A stretch of DNA of 64,000 bases. Origin: Scandinavium ludwigii_A (GTDB taxonomy: Bacteria; Pseudomonadota; Gammaproteobacteria; Enterobacterales; Enterobacteriaceae). Position 1 is the first letter of the stretch, and the number at the start of each line of letters is the position of its first letter. Position numbers and translations under genes: made by a program. The stretch spans positions 3,410,001 through 3,474,000 of the forward strand of contig CP191518.1 of assembly GCA_050516505.1 (NCBI GenBank), read 5' to 3'. The notes beneath the pieces are model-generated. The model ran no database searches. It worked only from the letters and a program-made list of their open reading frames with translations, and was not told where the DNA came from. Shown piece by piece: positions 35,373 through 44,389 of this stretch.

Positions 35373-35449
35373 TGGTACGCCCTACAGGGCTCGAACCTGT
35401 GACCTACGGCTTAGAAGGCCGTTGCTCTATCCAACTGAGCTAAGGGCGC
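35373..35449 (-). tRNA. argU: tRNA-Arg (anticodon UCU)
   Basis: A 77-base cloverleaf with encoded CCA end. The acceptor stem pairs GCGCCCT with AGGGCGT (one G-T wobble), the anticodon loop is CTTCTAA with anticodon TCT, and the T loop has GGTTCGAGCC. It reads the rare codons AGA/AGG. In Salmonella this tRNA (fimU) lies in the fim cluster and is needed for fimY expression; the same neighbourhood is kept here. Confidence 0.97.
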
Positions 35450-35486
35450 ACTGAGAAGGTAAACTTCGCGGTGTTGAACGCCGGGA

Positions 35487-35514
35487 ATTATACGGTCTAA
35501 GGCCAATGAGTCAA
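35487..35514 (-). promoter_or_regulatory. sigma70 promoter of tRNA-Arg
   Basis: On the minus strand TTGACT and TATAAT are separated by 16 bases, followed by a GC-rich discriminator (tcccggcg). This is typical of stable-RNA promoters under growth-rate control. It starts about 40 bases before the mature tRNA. Confidence 0.85.
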
Positions 35515-35706
35515 TGGGTTTTCCCTGCAATGCACTCATCTTCATCATTGCGTGCAAAAACTGCTCCATCAAATGAGTAAAGCGTAAGCACTGGCTTTAA
35601 TCTTCCCTTCCTATACGAAATATCCCGCTACGGTTTAAGCAACGCCTGGTACCTTCAGATATTCCTTGTAGCCACAATGAAGCATGTCACAGGCCGGAGG
35701 GAAACG

Positions 35707-36423
35707 ATGCGCGTGATGCTACGCAGGGAAAGGCGGCGGCGAAATATCATGGAATTTCAGGGGCATTCACTTCCCTTGCCCCATAACGCGCTGGTTGAGC
35801 GCAACGACCTGCTCAACCACACGGCACGTTATTGCGAATATCACATTCTCGTGACGCGTGACCGCTATCTTGCCACCGGCGTTCGTCACAGCCCGGTTCC
35901 CCTGTGCCTGTGTCGCATCTTTGACGATATCGACGAGGCCCTGGACGTGGTTCGTCTGACGCAACCTCTCGGTCTGATTATCGATCTCGAAGGCCAGACC
36001 CTGGCCGTGATAACGCTACTGGATCGCCTGCGGATATTGCAGCAAAAGTCTCCGGCGCTGGACATCGTGCTGATCACCCCTGAAGTAGACCCTGGTGCGC
36101 AACATTTTCTCCAGTTGGCCTGCCATTGCCGGGTGCTTAACAAACACCTGGCGGTATTTCAGGCGCGCGATGCGCTTCACCTCCAGAGTCAGGCCCCGCC
36201 TCTGCAGCCCCGTTTGTTCAAAGCAAAAGAGTGGAGCGTGCTGATGTTGATGTCTGAAGGCTACACGTTATGCCATATCGCTCGCCTTCAGGTTCGTCCG
36301 TACCACAGGATTATCTACCGTGTCGGCTGCATTTTAGCGCTGCTGCGTCTTAACCATCGCCACCAGCTGCTGCGCCTGCTTCAGCGCGTAGGGGCCATTC
36401 GGGACACGCATCACTCGGGATAA
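35707..36423 (+). CDS. fimY: fimbrial regulator FimY
   Basis: A 238-residue regulator resembling Salmonella FimY (about 240 residues), needed with FimZ for fimA expression. The C-terminus is a LuxR-like helix-turn-helix of unusual sequence (EWSVLMLMSEGYTLCHIARL). The N-terminus is very arginine-rich (LRRERRRRN). The start at 35707 follows ggaggg; an ATG at 35677 is less likely. Codons 7 and 9 are AGG and another AGG occurs near 36306, so translation should depend on the adjacent tRNA-Arg(UCU). It is transcribed toward fimZ, with a gap of almost 900 bases. No fimW gene is visible. Confidence 0.88.
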   Translation: MRVMLRRERRRRNIMEFQGHSLPLPHNALVERNDLLNHTARYCEYHILVTRDRYLATGVRHSPVPLCLCRIFDDIDEALDVVRLTQPLGLIIDLEGQTLAVITLLDRLRILQQKSPALDIVLITPEVDPGAQHFLQLACHCRVLNKHLAVFQARDALHLQSQAPPLQPRLFKAKEWSVLMLMSEGYTLCHIARLQVRPYHRIIYRVGCILALLRLNHRHQLLRLLQRVGAIRDTHHSG

Positions 36424-37321
36424 TCGGCTGAAGTCGGTACGATTTTAAGAAATTACTTAAACTAGTGTTACTAAAAGGTGATTTTTTAACCAAAAACAAA
36501 CAATTATAACTATTCCTAAGAATGCGCATTGGGCACGATTAATCACCATGAGATATAAAAATCATGGGATTTATCTCTGCTTAGAATGAATTAGTTTCAC
36601 CGTCGCCGGTGATTTGTTCGAGCATAATGTGCGCTAACCAACAAACCAGCCCCCTTATCTCACCCATCAGGCAGGACAATCGACGGGTGAGTGCCGCAGG
36701 AAAAAAATCCCTAAGCTAAACTTAGCGCCTCCTCTAACTCGTTATCCAGTCAGCATTTTTTCCCTTATCGCCACATATGGCTTCACATCACCATTTGCAA
36801 ATAATTTAACAACCATACAACAAGCAGTCGCATGTTTTGTTTTTTGCTATTACATAAACACTAAGCGTTAGCAAATCGATAAACCGCAGAAATTAGGCCC
36901 AAAAGAAAATTCCTGGTCAATCCGCTACAGAACATCGTATTAAGTAAAGTTAATTGTCGTAATCTCTTACTTTTTCCTAATACGTTACACGGTATAATCG
37001 GCACCGTTGAGATAAATAACAAAAACCACAACCAGATCATCTATGGATAATATGTTAATGACGACGATTTTGTCGTAACTCAAAAAAGGAAGCACTGATC
37101 ACAGCAGTCCACAAATAAACAAGCATCAGAAAGAACTGATGCAACCCACCGTTTTTACGAACGAATGGCCTGCCAGACAGATATTGCATTTTATCTCATC
37201 CAGGATGTTGACCTTTAGGGTGTAACGGAGTGTCCCTCAATGAGAAAAATGCATGCCGATGCTGGCAATGAAGTTCTCTCCAAACTCAGCACAACTGAAT
37301 ACATAATCTGAGGAATAGAAA
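36424..37321. promoter_or_regulatory. long non-coding regulatory region between fimY and fimZ
   Basis: Nearly 900 bases, clearly AT-rich, with no frame that looks like a gene. It must contain the promoter of fimZ, and its length suggests several regulatory sites or a small RNA. No inverted repeat followed by a T run right after fimY is obvious to me. Confidence 0.5.
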
Positions 37322-37954
37322 ATGAAACCTGCTTCCGTTGTTATTATGGATGAACAACCTATCGTCAGGATGTCGATAGAGGTTCTGTTGCAAAAGAATA
37401 GCCAGATTCGCGTAGTCCTTAAATCGGATGACGGAAAAGAAGTCATTGATTATATAAGAAAAAATGAAACAGACTTGGTTATAGTAGATATTGAACTGCC
37501 TGGAACTGATGGTTTTTCACTGCTCAAGCGGATCCATGACATCAGCCCGAAAACCAAGGTATTGTTTTTATCCTCGAAGTCGGAAAGTTATTATGCCGGA
37601 CGGGCTATCCGCGCGGGTGCCAATGGTTTTGTCAGTAAAAGAAAGGATCACAATGACATCTATAAAGCGGTGGACATGCTGCTGGCAGGTTATTCTTTCT
37701 TCCCGTCTGACACCCTTAACTTTCTCAGTAACAATCCGGCAAGGCGCGGAGAATTGAACGAACTCCCGCTTTCAAATCGTGAAGTGACGGTGCTGCGCTA
37801 TCTGGTCAATGGTCTGACAAATAAAGAAATAGCCGATCAGCTTTTGCTCAGCAACAAAACAATCAGCGCGCATAAATCAAATATTTTCTCCAAACTCGGC
37901 GTACATACTATTGTTGAATTGATTGACTACGCAAAATCCCACGAGTTGGTTTAA
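37322..37954 (+). CDS. fimZ: LuxR-family response regulator FimZ
   Basis: Activator of type 1 fimbriae. The 210 residues have a receiver domain with acidic pocket (MDEQP), phospho-acceptor aspartate in VIVDIELPG and conserved Lys in GFVSKRKD. A NarL/LuxR helix-turn-helix follows (LSNREVTVLRYLVNGLTNKE, then KTISAHKSNIFSKLGV). In Salmonella FimZ activates fimA and represses flhDC, a link between fimbriae and flagella that may matter beside a flagellar locus. Convergent with fimF across a shared terminator. Confidence 0.95.
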   Translation: MKPASVVIMDEQPIVRMSIEVLLQKNSQIRVVLKSDDGKEVIDYIRKNETDLVIVDIELPGTDGFSLLKRIHDISPKTKVLFLSSKSESYYAGRAIRAGANGFVSKRKDHNDIYKAVDMLLAGYSFFPSDTLNFLSNNPARRGELNELPLSNREVTVLRYLVNGLTNKEIADQLLLSNKTISAHKSNIFSKLGVHTIVELIDYAKSHELV

Positions 37955-37962
37955 GAGAATCC

Positions 37963-37991
37963 GCCGCGCCCGATAAAATATCGGGCGCGGC
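37963..37991. terminator. bidirectional terminator between fimZ and fimF
   Basis: Perfect 13-bp stem GCCGCGCCCGATA/TATCGGGCGCGGC with an AAA loop, placed between two convergent genes. T residues follow on the plus strand (cattttgg). Confidence 0.9.
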
Positions 37992-38000
37992 ATTTTGGTA

Positions 38001-38525
38001 TTAATTGTAGTTAATCATGAATGTGGCGTCGGCATCGGCCTTACCGGGCTGAGGATTATCGGCTGTCGCAATGTAGTTGGCGTAAAACTGCAGCGTGGCG
38101 TTGCCTAACGCATCGACGGTGACGTCGCGGCTCGCCTGCTGCAAAGGCAGACGGCTGCGATCGGCATCGCGGATTTCCACTGCCACCCTCGTGGCATTGC
38201 TGGTGCCGTTCAGCCCAAGCAATGTGGGATCGTCGTCATCGGCTTTTCCGCCAAAGGTTATCGACGCCGAACCCGGTGGGCAGCCAGTCAGGCTCAACGT
38301 GAAAGGCGTCACTGACGTGGTGCTTCCAGCGTTGCGCAGCTGTTTGGTTGCCCAGCGTCCCAATTCGACGGATTTGTCGCTGTCGCTCGCTTCCACCACG
38401 CAGCTGTAATCCACCACATTGCCAAACAGCTCAATGTTCACTGCCCCCAACGCGTTGTCGGCCTGCGCACCCTGGCTCATCGCCGTCGCGGCCATCATGG
38501 CCAGACATAAATAGACTGATTTCAT
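38001..38525 (-). CDS. fimF: minor fimbrial subunit FimF
   Basis: Tip or adaptor pilin of the type 1 fimbria, assembled by donor-strand exchange. The 174 residues start MKSVYLCLAMMAATAMSQGA, a signal peptide; the ribosome site taggag overlaps the fimH stop. Two cysteines (DYSCVVEAS and LTGCPPGS) form the pilin disulphide, and the C-terminal beta zipper ends ADATFMINYN. Last gene of the operon. Confidence 0.9.
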   Translation of the reverse strand: MKSVYLCLAMMAATAMSQGAQADNALGAVNIELFGNVVDYSCVVEASDSDKSVELGRWATKQLRNAGSTTSVTPFTLSLTGCPPGSASITFGGKADDDDPTLLGLNGTSNATRVAVEIRDADRSRLPLQQASRDVTVDALGNATLQFYANYIATADNPQPGKADADATFMINYN

Positions 38526-38535
38526 CGCCAGGCTC

Positions 38536-39543
38536 CTAGTCATAGTCCACGCGCAAATAGCCCCTGGCGGTAAACTTCCCTTCCGCAGGTTTGTTGCCGG
38601 TGATACTGACTGGCCATGCGCGGATCCCCACCTGCGCCTGGGCACTGCCGTCCAGCCGGAACGGGATTTTGCTGTTGATGTTGTTCGGCGTGAGGGGATT
38701 TCCGCTACTGTCGGAGACGATAAAGCCTAAATCTGGGTTATCCGACACCATCGCATTACCCTGTGATTTTTCCGCCTCCACGCGCAGGGTGAGATAGGCC
38801 TGCGATTCTACGTTAGTGCATTTGATGCCGATGGTTTTCTGCTGCGCCGGTATGTTCGCCGGACGATTACCCGCCCCAGCCTGGCTGAACAGCGATGCGC
38901 CGATATCCCCGAAATCGAACTGCACTACCGTGCCCGCATTGATTTCACAGGTTTGCGGCACGTTAATGGTGCCGCTGTAACTGATGGTATAGACCGGCGT
39001 CGTCAATGGGTCAGCCGTAGTGGTGGTCACGTAGACGTTAAACATGGTCTGTTTCGGGATAACCACCATGTTGATAAAGCGTCGCGTCACCTTCAGGCGG
39101 AACACCAACTTCGAGTCATTCACCGGGAATGCTTTCTGCTTTGACACATTGGGATGCGAGCCCATCTGGATGTATTTCTGCGGCGGATAGAATGTACCGG
39201 CATAACTGTCGGTTATCTGCATCGCACCATCAAGATAGTCGTTCAGCTTCAGGTATTGATAGCCGCCCTCGGTACTGACCACTGGAAAGTGGGTGACGTA
39301 GCTGCGTTTGGTGGTGTTCCCGCTGGTGCCGCTCGGGCACACCGCATTGACCCCCACCCAGCCCGACTTCTGACTCAGCGTCACCACCTGTCCGACCTGG
39401 TTATTTGCACTGGTGAACGTGTCCGTCAGATCGTAAAACACATCCGTTGGTACACCGGTCGAGTTACGACAGACGGTGGCCCATGCGGAGGAGGACAACA
39501 TCGCACACCCTAAAACCATAAGGGTGATGACTTTATTTTTCAC
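38536..39543 (-). CDS. fimH: fimbrial tip adhesin FimH (Salmonella type)
   Basis: Two-domain tip adhesin. The 335 residues have a signal peptide, an N-terminal lectin domain (TVCRNSTGVPTDVFYDLTD; QKSGWVGVNAVCP; YLKLNDYLDGAMQITDS) and a C-terminal pilin domain (VPQTCEINAGTVVQFDFGDI; EGKFTARGYLRVDYD). These segments closely resemble Salmonella FimH and differ from E. coli FimH. Mannose-type receptor binding is likely but the fine specificity cannot be told. It overlaps the fimD end by 11 bases. Confidence 0.93.
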   Translation of the reverse strand: MKNKVITLMVLGCAMLSSSAWATVCRNSTGVPTDVFYDLTDTFTSANNQVGQVVTLSQKSGWVGVNAVCPSGTSGNTTKRSYVTHFPVVSTEGGYQYLKLNDYLDGAMQITDSYAGTFYPPQKYIQMGSHPNVSKQKAFPVNDSKLVFRLKVTRRFINMVVIPKQTMFNVYVTTTTADPLTTPVYTISYSGTINVPQTCEINAGTVVQFDFGDIGASLFSQAGAGNRPANIPAQQKTIGIKCTNVESQAYLTLRVEAEKSQGNAMVSDNPDLGFIVSDSSGNPLTPNNINSKIPFRLDGSAQAQVGIRAWPVSITGNKPAEGKFTARGYLRVDYD

Positions 39544-42124
39544 AGCGGATCTCCGTCAGCGTGATTGCCTGTTGCAGGCTCTTTTCAGGCAGCGCGTAAG
39601 GCGCGCGGCACTGTGATCCCGCCCCCTGGCCCCACTGAATCAACAGCTCACCGCTGAGCGGCAAACCACTTAGGTATATTTGTCCGTCGTCGCCCACCAT
39701 GCTGGTAACGCCGCTGGTCGCTTCCCGGACGATGGCCCCAAACGGCACCAGCTGTGTGCCACGACGCACGGTGATTAACGCCCTCACGCCAATACGCGTA
39801 TCAAACGTCGCCCGCACGACTGCGCCTTCAGTCGGCACCACGCTGCTGACGTTGTTTTCGACGTCGGTGCTGTTGCTCATGGTGTTGGTGTCGAGCGCGA
39901 TGCGGTTGTAGCGATAGACGGTGGCGTACGGCATCACCGCGTAACCGCGCCAGTCAGTTTTGACCCCGGTCTGGTTTTCGATGCTGACGCCACTCGCGCC
40001 CGGCGCTTTGATAAGCACGTTGGTATCGCCCAACGGCTGGCTGAATGTGACGCCATCGGCGTGTGCCAGAATGCCACCGGATGCCTGCCAGTTCAGGGAA
40101 TGCTGGTCGCGATCGTAGTTGTAGGCGCCGCTCAGCGTGCCATACGTCGCCTGCCAGTTGGCGCTGGCACTGCCGGTGTAGCCCTGCCCGCTGGTGCTGC
40201 CCTGCGTCACGCTGTAGCTGAGGTTGTTTCCGTCCAGCAGCGTGCCGCTGACGCCACTCTGCCAACTGTTGTCGCCGTCGCTGTTGCGGCTGGCGGAAAC
40301 GGTGGCATAGGCGCGGTCGAACGCTGAATTGCGACGTGCCGCGCCGTTGCTGAACAGGCTGAATGGCACGGAGAGGTTAAAAGACGCAATCTGATCGGTG
40401 CCCGGAATCCCAATTGAGCGGTTCCACGACATCGACACCGAATAGCTCACCCCGCGCCAGCCGCCGGAATAGCCCACCTGATACCAGGTGTTGGTATCGT
40501 CAGATCCCCAATAGGTTTGCTCGCTGCCGGAAAGATACAGCGAGCCGTAATCGCCGAGCGATTGCGAAATATTGGCCTGGAAGCGGCCTTTTTTATTCTG
40601 CGTCAGGTTGTGATAGCTGATGATGTCCGGCACGCCGTCATCATCCGTTTCCTTATCGCTGTACTGATAGCCGCTCATGTTCTTCCACGTCGTGTCATCG
40701 AGGGTGAAGAAGCCTTTGGTTGAGTAGCGATAACCGAGTAGCTGGAAGTTTGTGCCATATGTATTCAGGGATTTGGCGTACAGGAAACGCAGCGATTGCC
40801 CGTCGTGGGTGCTGTCGTCCACCAGCCGGCTGTGCGCGTGGGTAATATCCAGCGATACCGCGCCCCAGTCACCGAGGTTTTTCCCCAGGCCCAGCGCAAC
40901 GGCGGTGTAGTTTTCCGCCAGCTGCGTACCGCCGTACACCGTGTAGCCGTCGTTCAGACCGGTGATCACCGTGCCCTGCGCAAAGAAAGGCGTCTCCTGC
41001 TGGTTGTTACCGGAACGGTAATCCCCCGCCACCAGGTCGTACTTCCAGCGACCTTCACGTTGCAGCAGCGGAACCGACGAGTACGGCACGGTGTAGCGCT
41101 GCTGGCTGCCGTCTTTTTCGTCGATGGTCACGTCGAGGTCGCCGCTCGACGACGTCGGGTTCAGATCGGTGATGGCGAACGCCCCGCTCTGGACATAGCT
41201 CTGATAGACCACATAGCTGTTCTGGCGAATGGTGATTTTGGCGGGCGTGCGTGCGATGCCGCGTACCGTGGGCGCGAAGCCCTGCATGCTGTCGGGGTAC
41301 ATGCTGTCTGAAGAATAGAGGCGCGCCCCGCGAAAGCCGACGCTGTCGAACACGTCGCTACCGGTGTTGCTATCGCCCATTACCAGTTCGCTTTTCCACG
41401 GCACAATCGAGCGCTGCACCCAAGTGGCGACGTTGCGCCAGCGATTTTCTTTCTGGTTATTGTTGTCGGAATAGGTCCAGGTGCCGCTGTTACGCAGCCG
41501 CCACGGGCCGAAATTGGCCCCGCTGGTCAGGCTCAAAAAGTAGCTGTCATCATCGCTGCCGCGGTTGCCGCTAAAACTGTAGTTCGCCAGCAGTGCCGGA
41601 ATGCCTTCATCCCACTCTTCGGGGGGAATATAGCCGCGTGCGCTGTTGAACATCGCCACCTGTGGCAGGCTGATGTTGAGCCTGAGCGCCGCAAAATCGA
41701 AGGCGATTTCCGTTCCCGGAATCACTTTTTCCAGTGCCACGCAGGACTCAGGAGCCTCTTTCATCAGCGCGGGAAATGCCGCGATGTTGACCCCAAGACG
41801 TTTGAGCAGCGCTGGCGTCAGACACGGCGCTAATCCTCCCGCTGCAGGCTGCGTGCCTTCGGCGGGTGTAAAGGTTAAATCCTGCGAACCGACGAACTCC
41901 TCGTTGCGCCAGATATCGACCCGATACACCCCAGCAGGCTGCTTGTTGCCCTTTTCGAAGCGCGACAAATCCGCCACGCCCGCCGCATCATCGGACAGAA
42001 ATGCCGGGTTAAAGTAGCTTTCCGCCTGCACGCCGGACGCAAACGACACGCCGGACAAGGCAAGGGTCAGCAATTTCAGACGCGGCCAGCGCCTGGAATG
42101 TTCGGCGTGAGGGAATGCGTTCAT
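39533..42124 (-). CDS. fimD: outer-membrane fimbrial usher FimD
   Basis: Usher that receives chaperone-subunit complexes and assembles the fimbria. The 863 residues show a signal peptide, the N-terminal periplasmic domain (ESYFNPAFLSDDAAGVADLS), the 24-strand barrel with plug (TVRGIARTPAKITIRQNSYV) and C-terminal domains with the disulphide (GSQCRAPYALP and TEIRCEK). Length is normal. Its start abuts the fimC stop with one shared base. Confidence 0.96.
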   Translation of the reverse strand: MNAFPHAEHSRRWPRLKLLTLALSGVSFASGVQAESYFNPAFLSDDAAGVADLSRFEKGNKQPAGVYRVDIWRNEEFVGSQDLTFTPAEGTQPAAGGLAPCLTPALLKRLGVNIAAFPALMKEAPESCVALEKVIPGTEIAFDFAALRLNISLPQVAMFNSARGYIPPEEWDEGIPALLANYSFSGNRGSDDDSYFLSLTSGANFGPWRLRNSGTWTYSDNNNQKENRWRNVATWVQRSIVPWKSELVMGDSNTGSDVFDSVGFRGARLYSSDSMYPDSMQGFAPTVRGIARTPAKITIRQNSYVVYQSYVQSGAFAITDLNPTSSSGDLDVTIDEKDGSQQRYTVPYSSVPLLQREGRWKYDLVAGDYRSGNNQQETPFFAQGTVITGLNDGYTVYGGTQLAENYTAVALGLGKNLGDWGAVSLDITHAHSRLVDDSTHDGQSLRFLYAKSLNTYGTNFQLLGYRYSTKGFFTLDDTTWKNMSGYQYSDKETDDDGVPDIISYHNLTQNKKGRFQANISQSLGDYGSLYLSGSEQTYWGSDDTNTWYQVGYSGGWRGVSYSVSMSWNRSIGIPGTDQIASFNLSVPFSLFSNGAARRNSAFDRAYATVSASRNSDGDNSWQSGVSGTLLDGNNLSYSVTQGSTSGQGYTGSASANWQATYGTLSGAYNYDRDQHSLNWQASGGILAHADGVTFSQPLGDTNVLIKAPGASGVSIENQTGVKTDWRGYAVMPYATVYRYNRIALDTNTMSNSTDVENNVSSVVPTEGAVVRATFDTRIGVRALITVRRGTQLVPFGAIVREATSGVTSMVGDDGQIYLSGLPLSGELLIQWGQGAGSQCRAPYALPEKSLQQAITLTEIRCEK

Positions 42125-42816
42125 TACAGATTCACGCGACGAGCCGGAGTAATTGCCCCGTAGTCATTCACGCTCTGCCAGCTCAGCGCGCCCTGCGCCC
42201 CCGCAGGTAGCGTCACCGTGGCGCTGGTTTTTGGCGCAACCATCACGTTGTCGAGCTTCTTGCCGCCCAGTTGTAAATTAACCAGAGTGATGAAATAGGG
42301 CGAAGGATTGTTGATGCTGATGGCTGAACCGCTGCGGGTAAACGCCAGCGTGTCGAGAGCCTGCCCCGGCTGCGTCTCGAGTTTGTTGGGACGAACGAAC
42401 AGCTTGATGCGAGACAGGATTGCGAGCTGTAAAACATTATTGTTTTCGCCGTTGTTTTTATCCATCGACGGGATCGCTTTAACGTTTAGATAAAACAGCG
42501 ATTCCCGATCTGTGGCCAGGGCTGGCCCGGCATAAATGATGCGCAGCGTGTTTTCGCTGTTGGGCTCGCTGACGAACAGCGGCGGCGTGATGACGAACGT
42601 TTTTTCTTTCTGACCGGTGGCGTTTTCAATCCACGCGTTAATCAGATAGCGCTCCTGCTTGTTGCTGTTGCTCAGTGCCAGCGAGGTTTGTTTGGCATCA
42701 GCGGGGTAAATCACTCGGGTCGCACCCAGCGCGATACCGCCCGCCGCCTGCGCCGGGAGTGCAGTGATGAACATCAGCATCGATAAAAATAGTGTTTTAT
42801 TAATTAAGCGGATCAT
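42124..42816 (-). CDS. fimC: fimbrial periplasmic chaperone FimC
   Basis: Immunoglobulin-like pilus chaperone. The 230 residues have a signal peptide (FLSMLMFITALPAQAAG), the G1 segment with NNVLQLAILSRIKLFVRP, and the family start GGIALGATRVIYPADAKQTS. It protects subunits by donor-strand complementation and delivers them to FimD. Confidence 0.95.
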   Translation of the reverse strand: MIRLINKTLFLSMLMFITALPAQAAGGIALGATRVIYPADAKQTSLALSNSNKQERYLINAWIENATGQKEKTFVITPPLFVSEPNSENTLRIIYAGPALATDRESLFYLNVKAIPSMDKNNGENNNVLQLAILSRIKLFVRPNKLETQPGQALDTLAFTRSGSAISINNPSPYFITLVNLQLGGKKLDNVMVAPKTSATVTLPAGAQGALSWQSVNDYGAITPARRVNL

Positions 42817-42859
42817 AACCCAGTTACCTGTTTTCTTATTTTCTGACAGCGTCTGATGT

Positions 42860-43405
42860 TTAGGGATAAATGAGGGTGAACCAGACGTCAGTGAGTAAAT
42901 TCCCTGGTACGAGCGGTAATGAAATAACGCGATAACGCGCGCTGAAATGAATCGTCATTTCCTCAGCGGTTATCGGTAAATAATTATCGGGCGGTGCGTT
43001 TGGAATAATAAGCTGCTGTTGGCTATCAAAGAGTGCCAGCCCTAAACCGCTTTCTCCTGGCCTGCCGCTGGCCTTTGATGAGGCGACAAAAACCTGCGGA
43101 TCTTCCGCCGGACTCAACCCCTGAAAGCTAATGCCCACCAGGCTTGCGACATCGCGCCGGCACTCCACGAGGCGCAGCGTGAACGGCACGGTAACGGTGG
43201 AGTAACTGCCCACTTCGCCGAAGGTATTACTGCGGTATTGCCCCATTTCCACGCGTAAATCTTGGCTTTCAGGGGCCACGACGCAGGCGCTATTGACCAG
43301 TTCGCCACGCAGTTGAACGCGTCCACCATCAACCACCACCGTGTGCGCGAAGGCCAGGGAAGCTGCGCCGAATATCAATGCCAGCAGTGGCAACGTCCGT
43401 ATCAT
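42860..43405 (-). CDS. fimI: fimbrial protein FimI
   Basis: Pilin-like protein of 181 residues with a signal peptide (LALIFGAASLAFAHT), pilin disulphide cysteines (LVNSACVVAPES and VECRRDVA) and a FimA-like N-terminal half (GGRVQLRGELVNSACVV, GQYRSNTFGEVG). The C-terminus (VWFTLIYP) departs from the usual beta zipper. In type 1 systems FimI acts as a pilus terminator or minor subunit. It lies between fimA and fimC as in Salmonella. Confidence 0.9.
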   Translation of the reverse strand: MIRTLPLLALIFGAASLAFAHTVVVDGGRVQLRGELVNSACVVAPESQDLRVEMGQYRSNTFGEVGSYSTVTVPFTLRLVECRRDVASLVGISFQGLSPAEDPQVFVASSKASGRPGESGLGLALFDSQQQLIIPNAPPDNYLPITAEEMTIHFSARYRVISLPLVPGNLLTDVWFTLIYP

Positions 43406-43476
43406 GATAGATTCCCGGGAGCGCTAAAAAGGGTCCTCATCCTTGAGGCAAAGCTCATCCTGAGCGCGACTGAGGC

Positions 43477-44028
43477 TTACTCGTATTTCATGACGAAGGT
43501 AGCGTCAGCGTTAGCCTGACCCGGTGCGGTGGTATCAGCGGTGGCTTTGTAACGCGCAGTGAAGCGCAGGGTGTTGGTGCCTTCTACCAGGTTCTGCGCA
43601 GTAGAGAAGGTGGCGCCGTTTGGAGCCAGCGTCGCGGAAGACGTATCCAGGATTTCAATGCCGACGCCGGTTGCGGTATCGGCGTTGTCGCTGGAAGCGA
43701 CTGCCAGCAGGGTGTTGTCTTTCGCATCTACCTGACCGGTAAAGGCAACTGCTGCGGTTGCCGCGACAGTGGGGTCGCAGTCATTCAGCACGATGCTAAA
43801 AGGGATTTTGGCAGAGGTATCGCCGGTTTTAGCGAAAGACGCCGTGCGGTACTGGCCCAGTTTCACTTCCTGGTTGGAAGAGTCGGTGCTGACCGCACAG
43901 GCTGCGTTCACCAGTTCACCTTTAAAATGCACGTTACCGCCGTTAACGGTAGTGGTATCGGCATTGGCCGCGCCAACAAACAGACCCAGCGATGCCACCA
44001 GAGACGCAGCAATGTTGCTCACTTTCAT
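43477..44028 (-). CDS. fimA: major type 1 fimbrial subunit FimA
   Basis: Main pilin. The start at 44028 gives MKVSNIAASLVASLGLFVGA, a typical signal peptide, and 183 residues; the frame can be extended to 44163 without support. Pilin features: GELVNAACAVSTDSSNQEVK, second cysteine in LNDCDPTVAA, C-terminal ADATFMKYE-type zipper (ADATFVMKYE). First gene of the leftward fimAICDHF operon, presumably under FimZ control. Confidence 0.95.
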   Translation of the reverse strand: MKVSNIAASLVASLGLFVGAANADTTTVNGGNVHFKGELVNAACAVSTDSSNQEVKLGQYRTASFAKTGDTSAKIPFSIVLNDCDPTVAATAAVAFTGQVDAKDNTLLAVASSDNADTATGVGIEILDTSSATLAPNGATFSTAQNLVEGTNTLRFTARYKATADTTAPGQANADATFVMKYE

Positions 44029-44389
44029 GATTTTTCCTTGATGATTTATCTCATTATTTACGGCGAAGAAACTATCCGAAAATAAGCTTCGTCGTTCCTT
44101 CAATACTGACCGGAAATAGGCTTTCCGGCAGTAGTCATAAAGTAAACAATTCGCCTGATGCAAAATACGTATAAAGGCTGCGATCGCCGTCAGTCGCGTC
44201 CTATTATTATTTAGGAAATGACGCCGTTAATAACGACACGCAAGAAAAGGCCTAAAAACCTCAGGGCTTTTGGTCTGTCTGGCATTGAGCACGCCAGAAA
44301 AACGCAAACGGTGACTGACATCCCGCCCGGCTTCTGACAAAATATAACCATCCCCCCTTGTGACACTGACAGACGGAATCTTCTCTCTG
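44029..44389. promoter_or_regulatory. divergent promoter region fimA / folD
   Basis: About 360 bases between the divergent genes. It must contain the FimZ-activated fimA promoter and the folD promoter. I see no invertible element, that is no pair of short inverted repeats with a recombinase gene nearby, so phase variation of the E. coli fimS type is not indicated. Individual promoter boxes cannot be assigned with confidence. Confidence 0.5.

Noticed and set aside
44029..44389. Invertible fimA promoter switch
   Set aside because: No short inverted repeats flanking the promoter and no FimB/FimE-type recombinase gene; regulators are FimY and FimZ.
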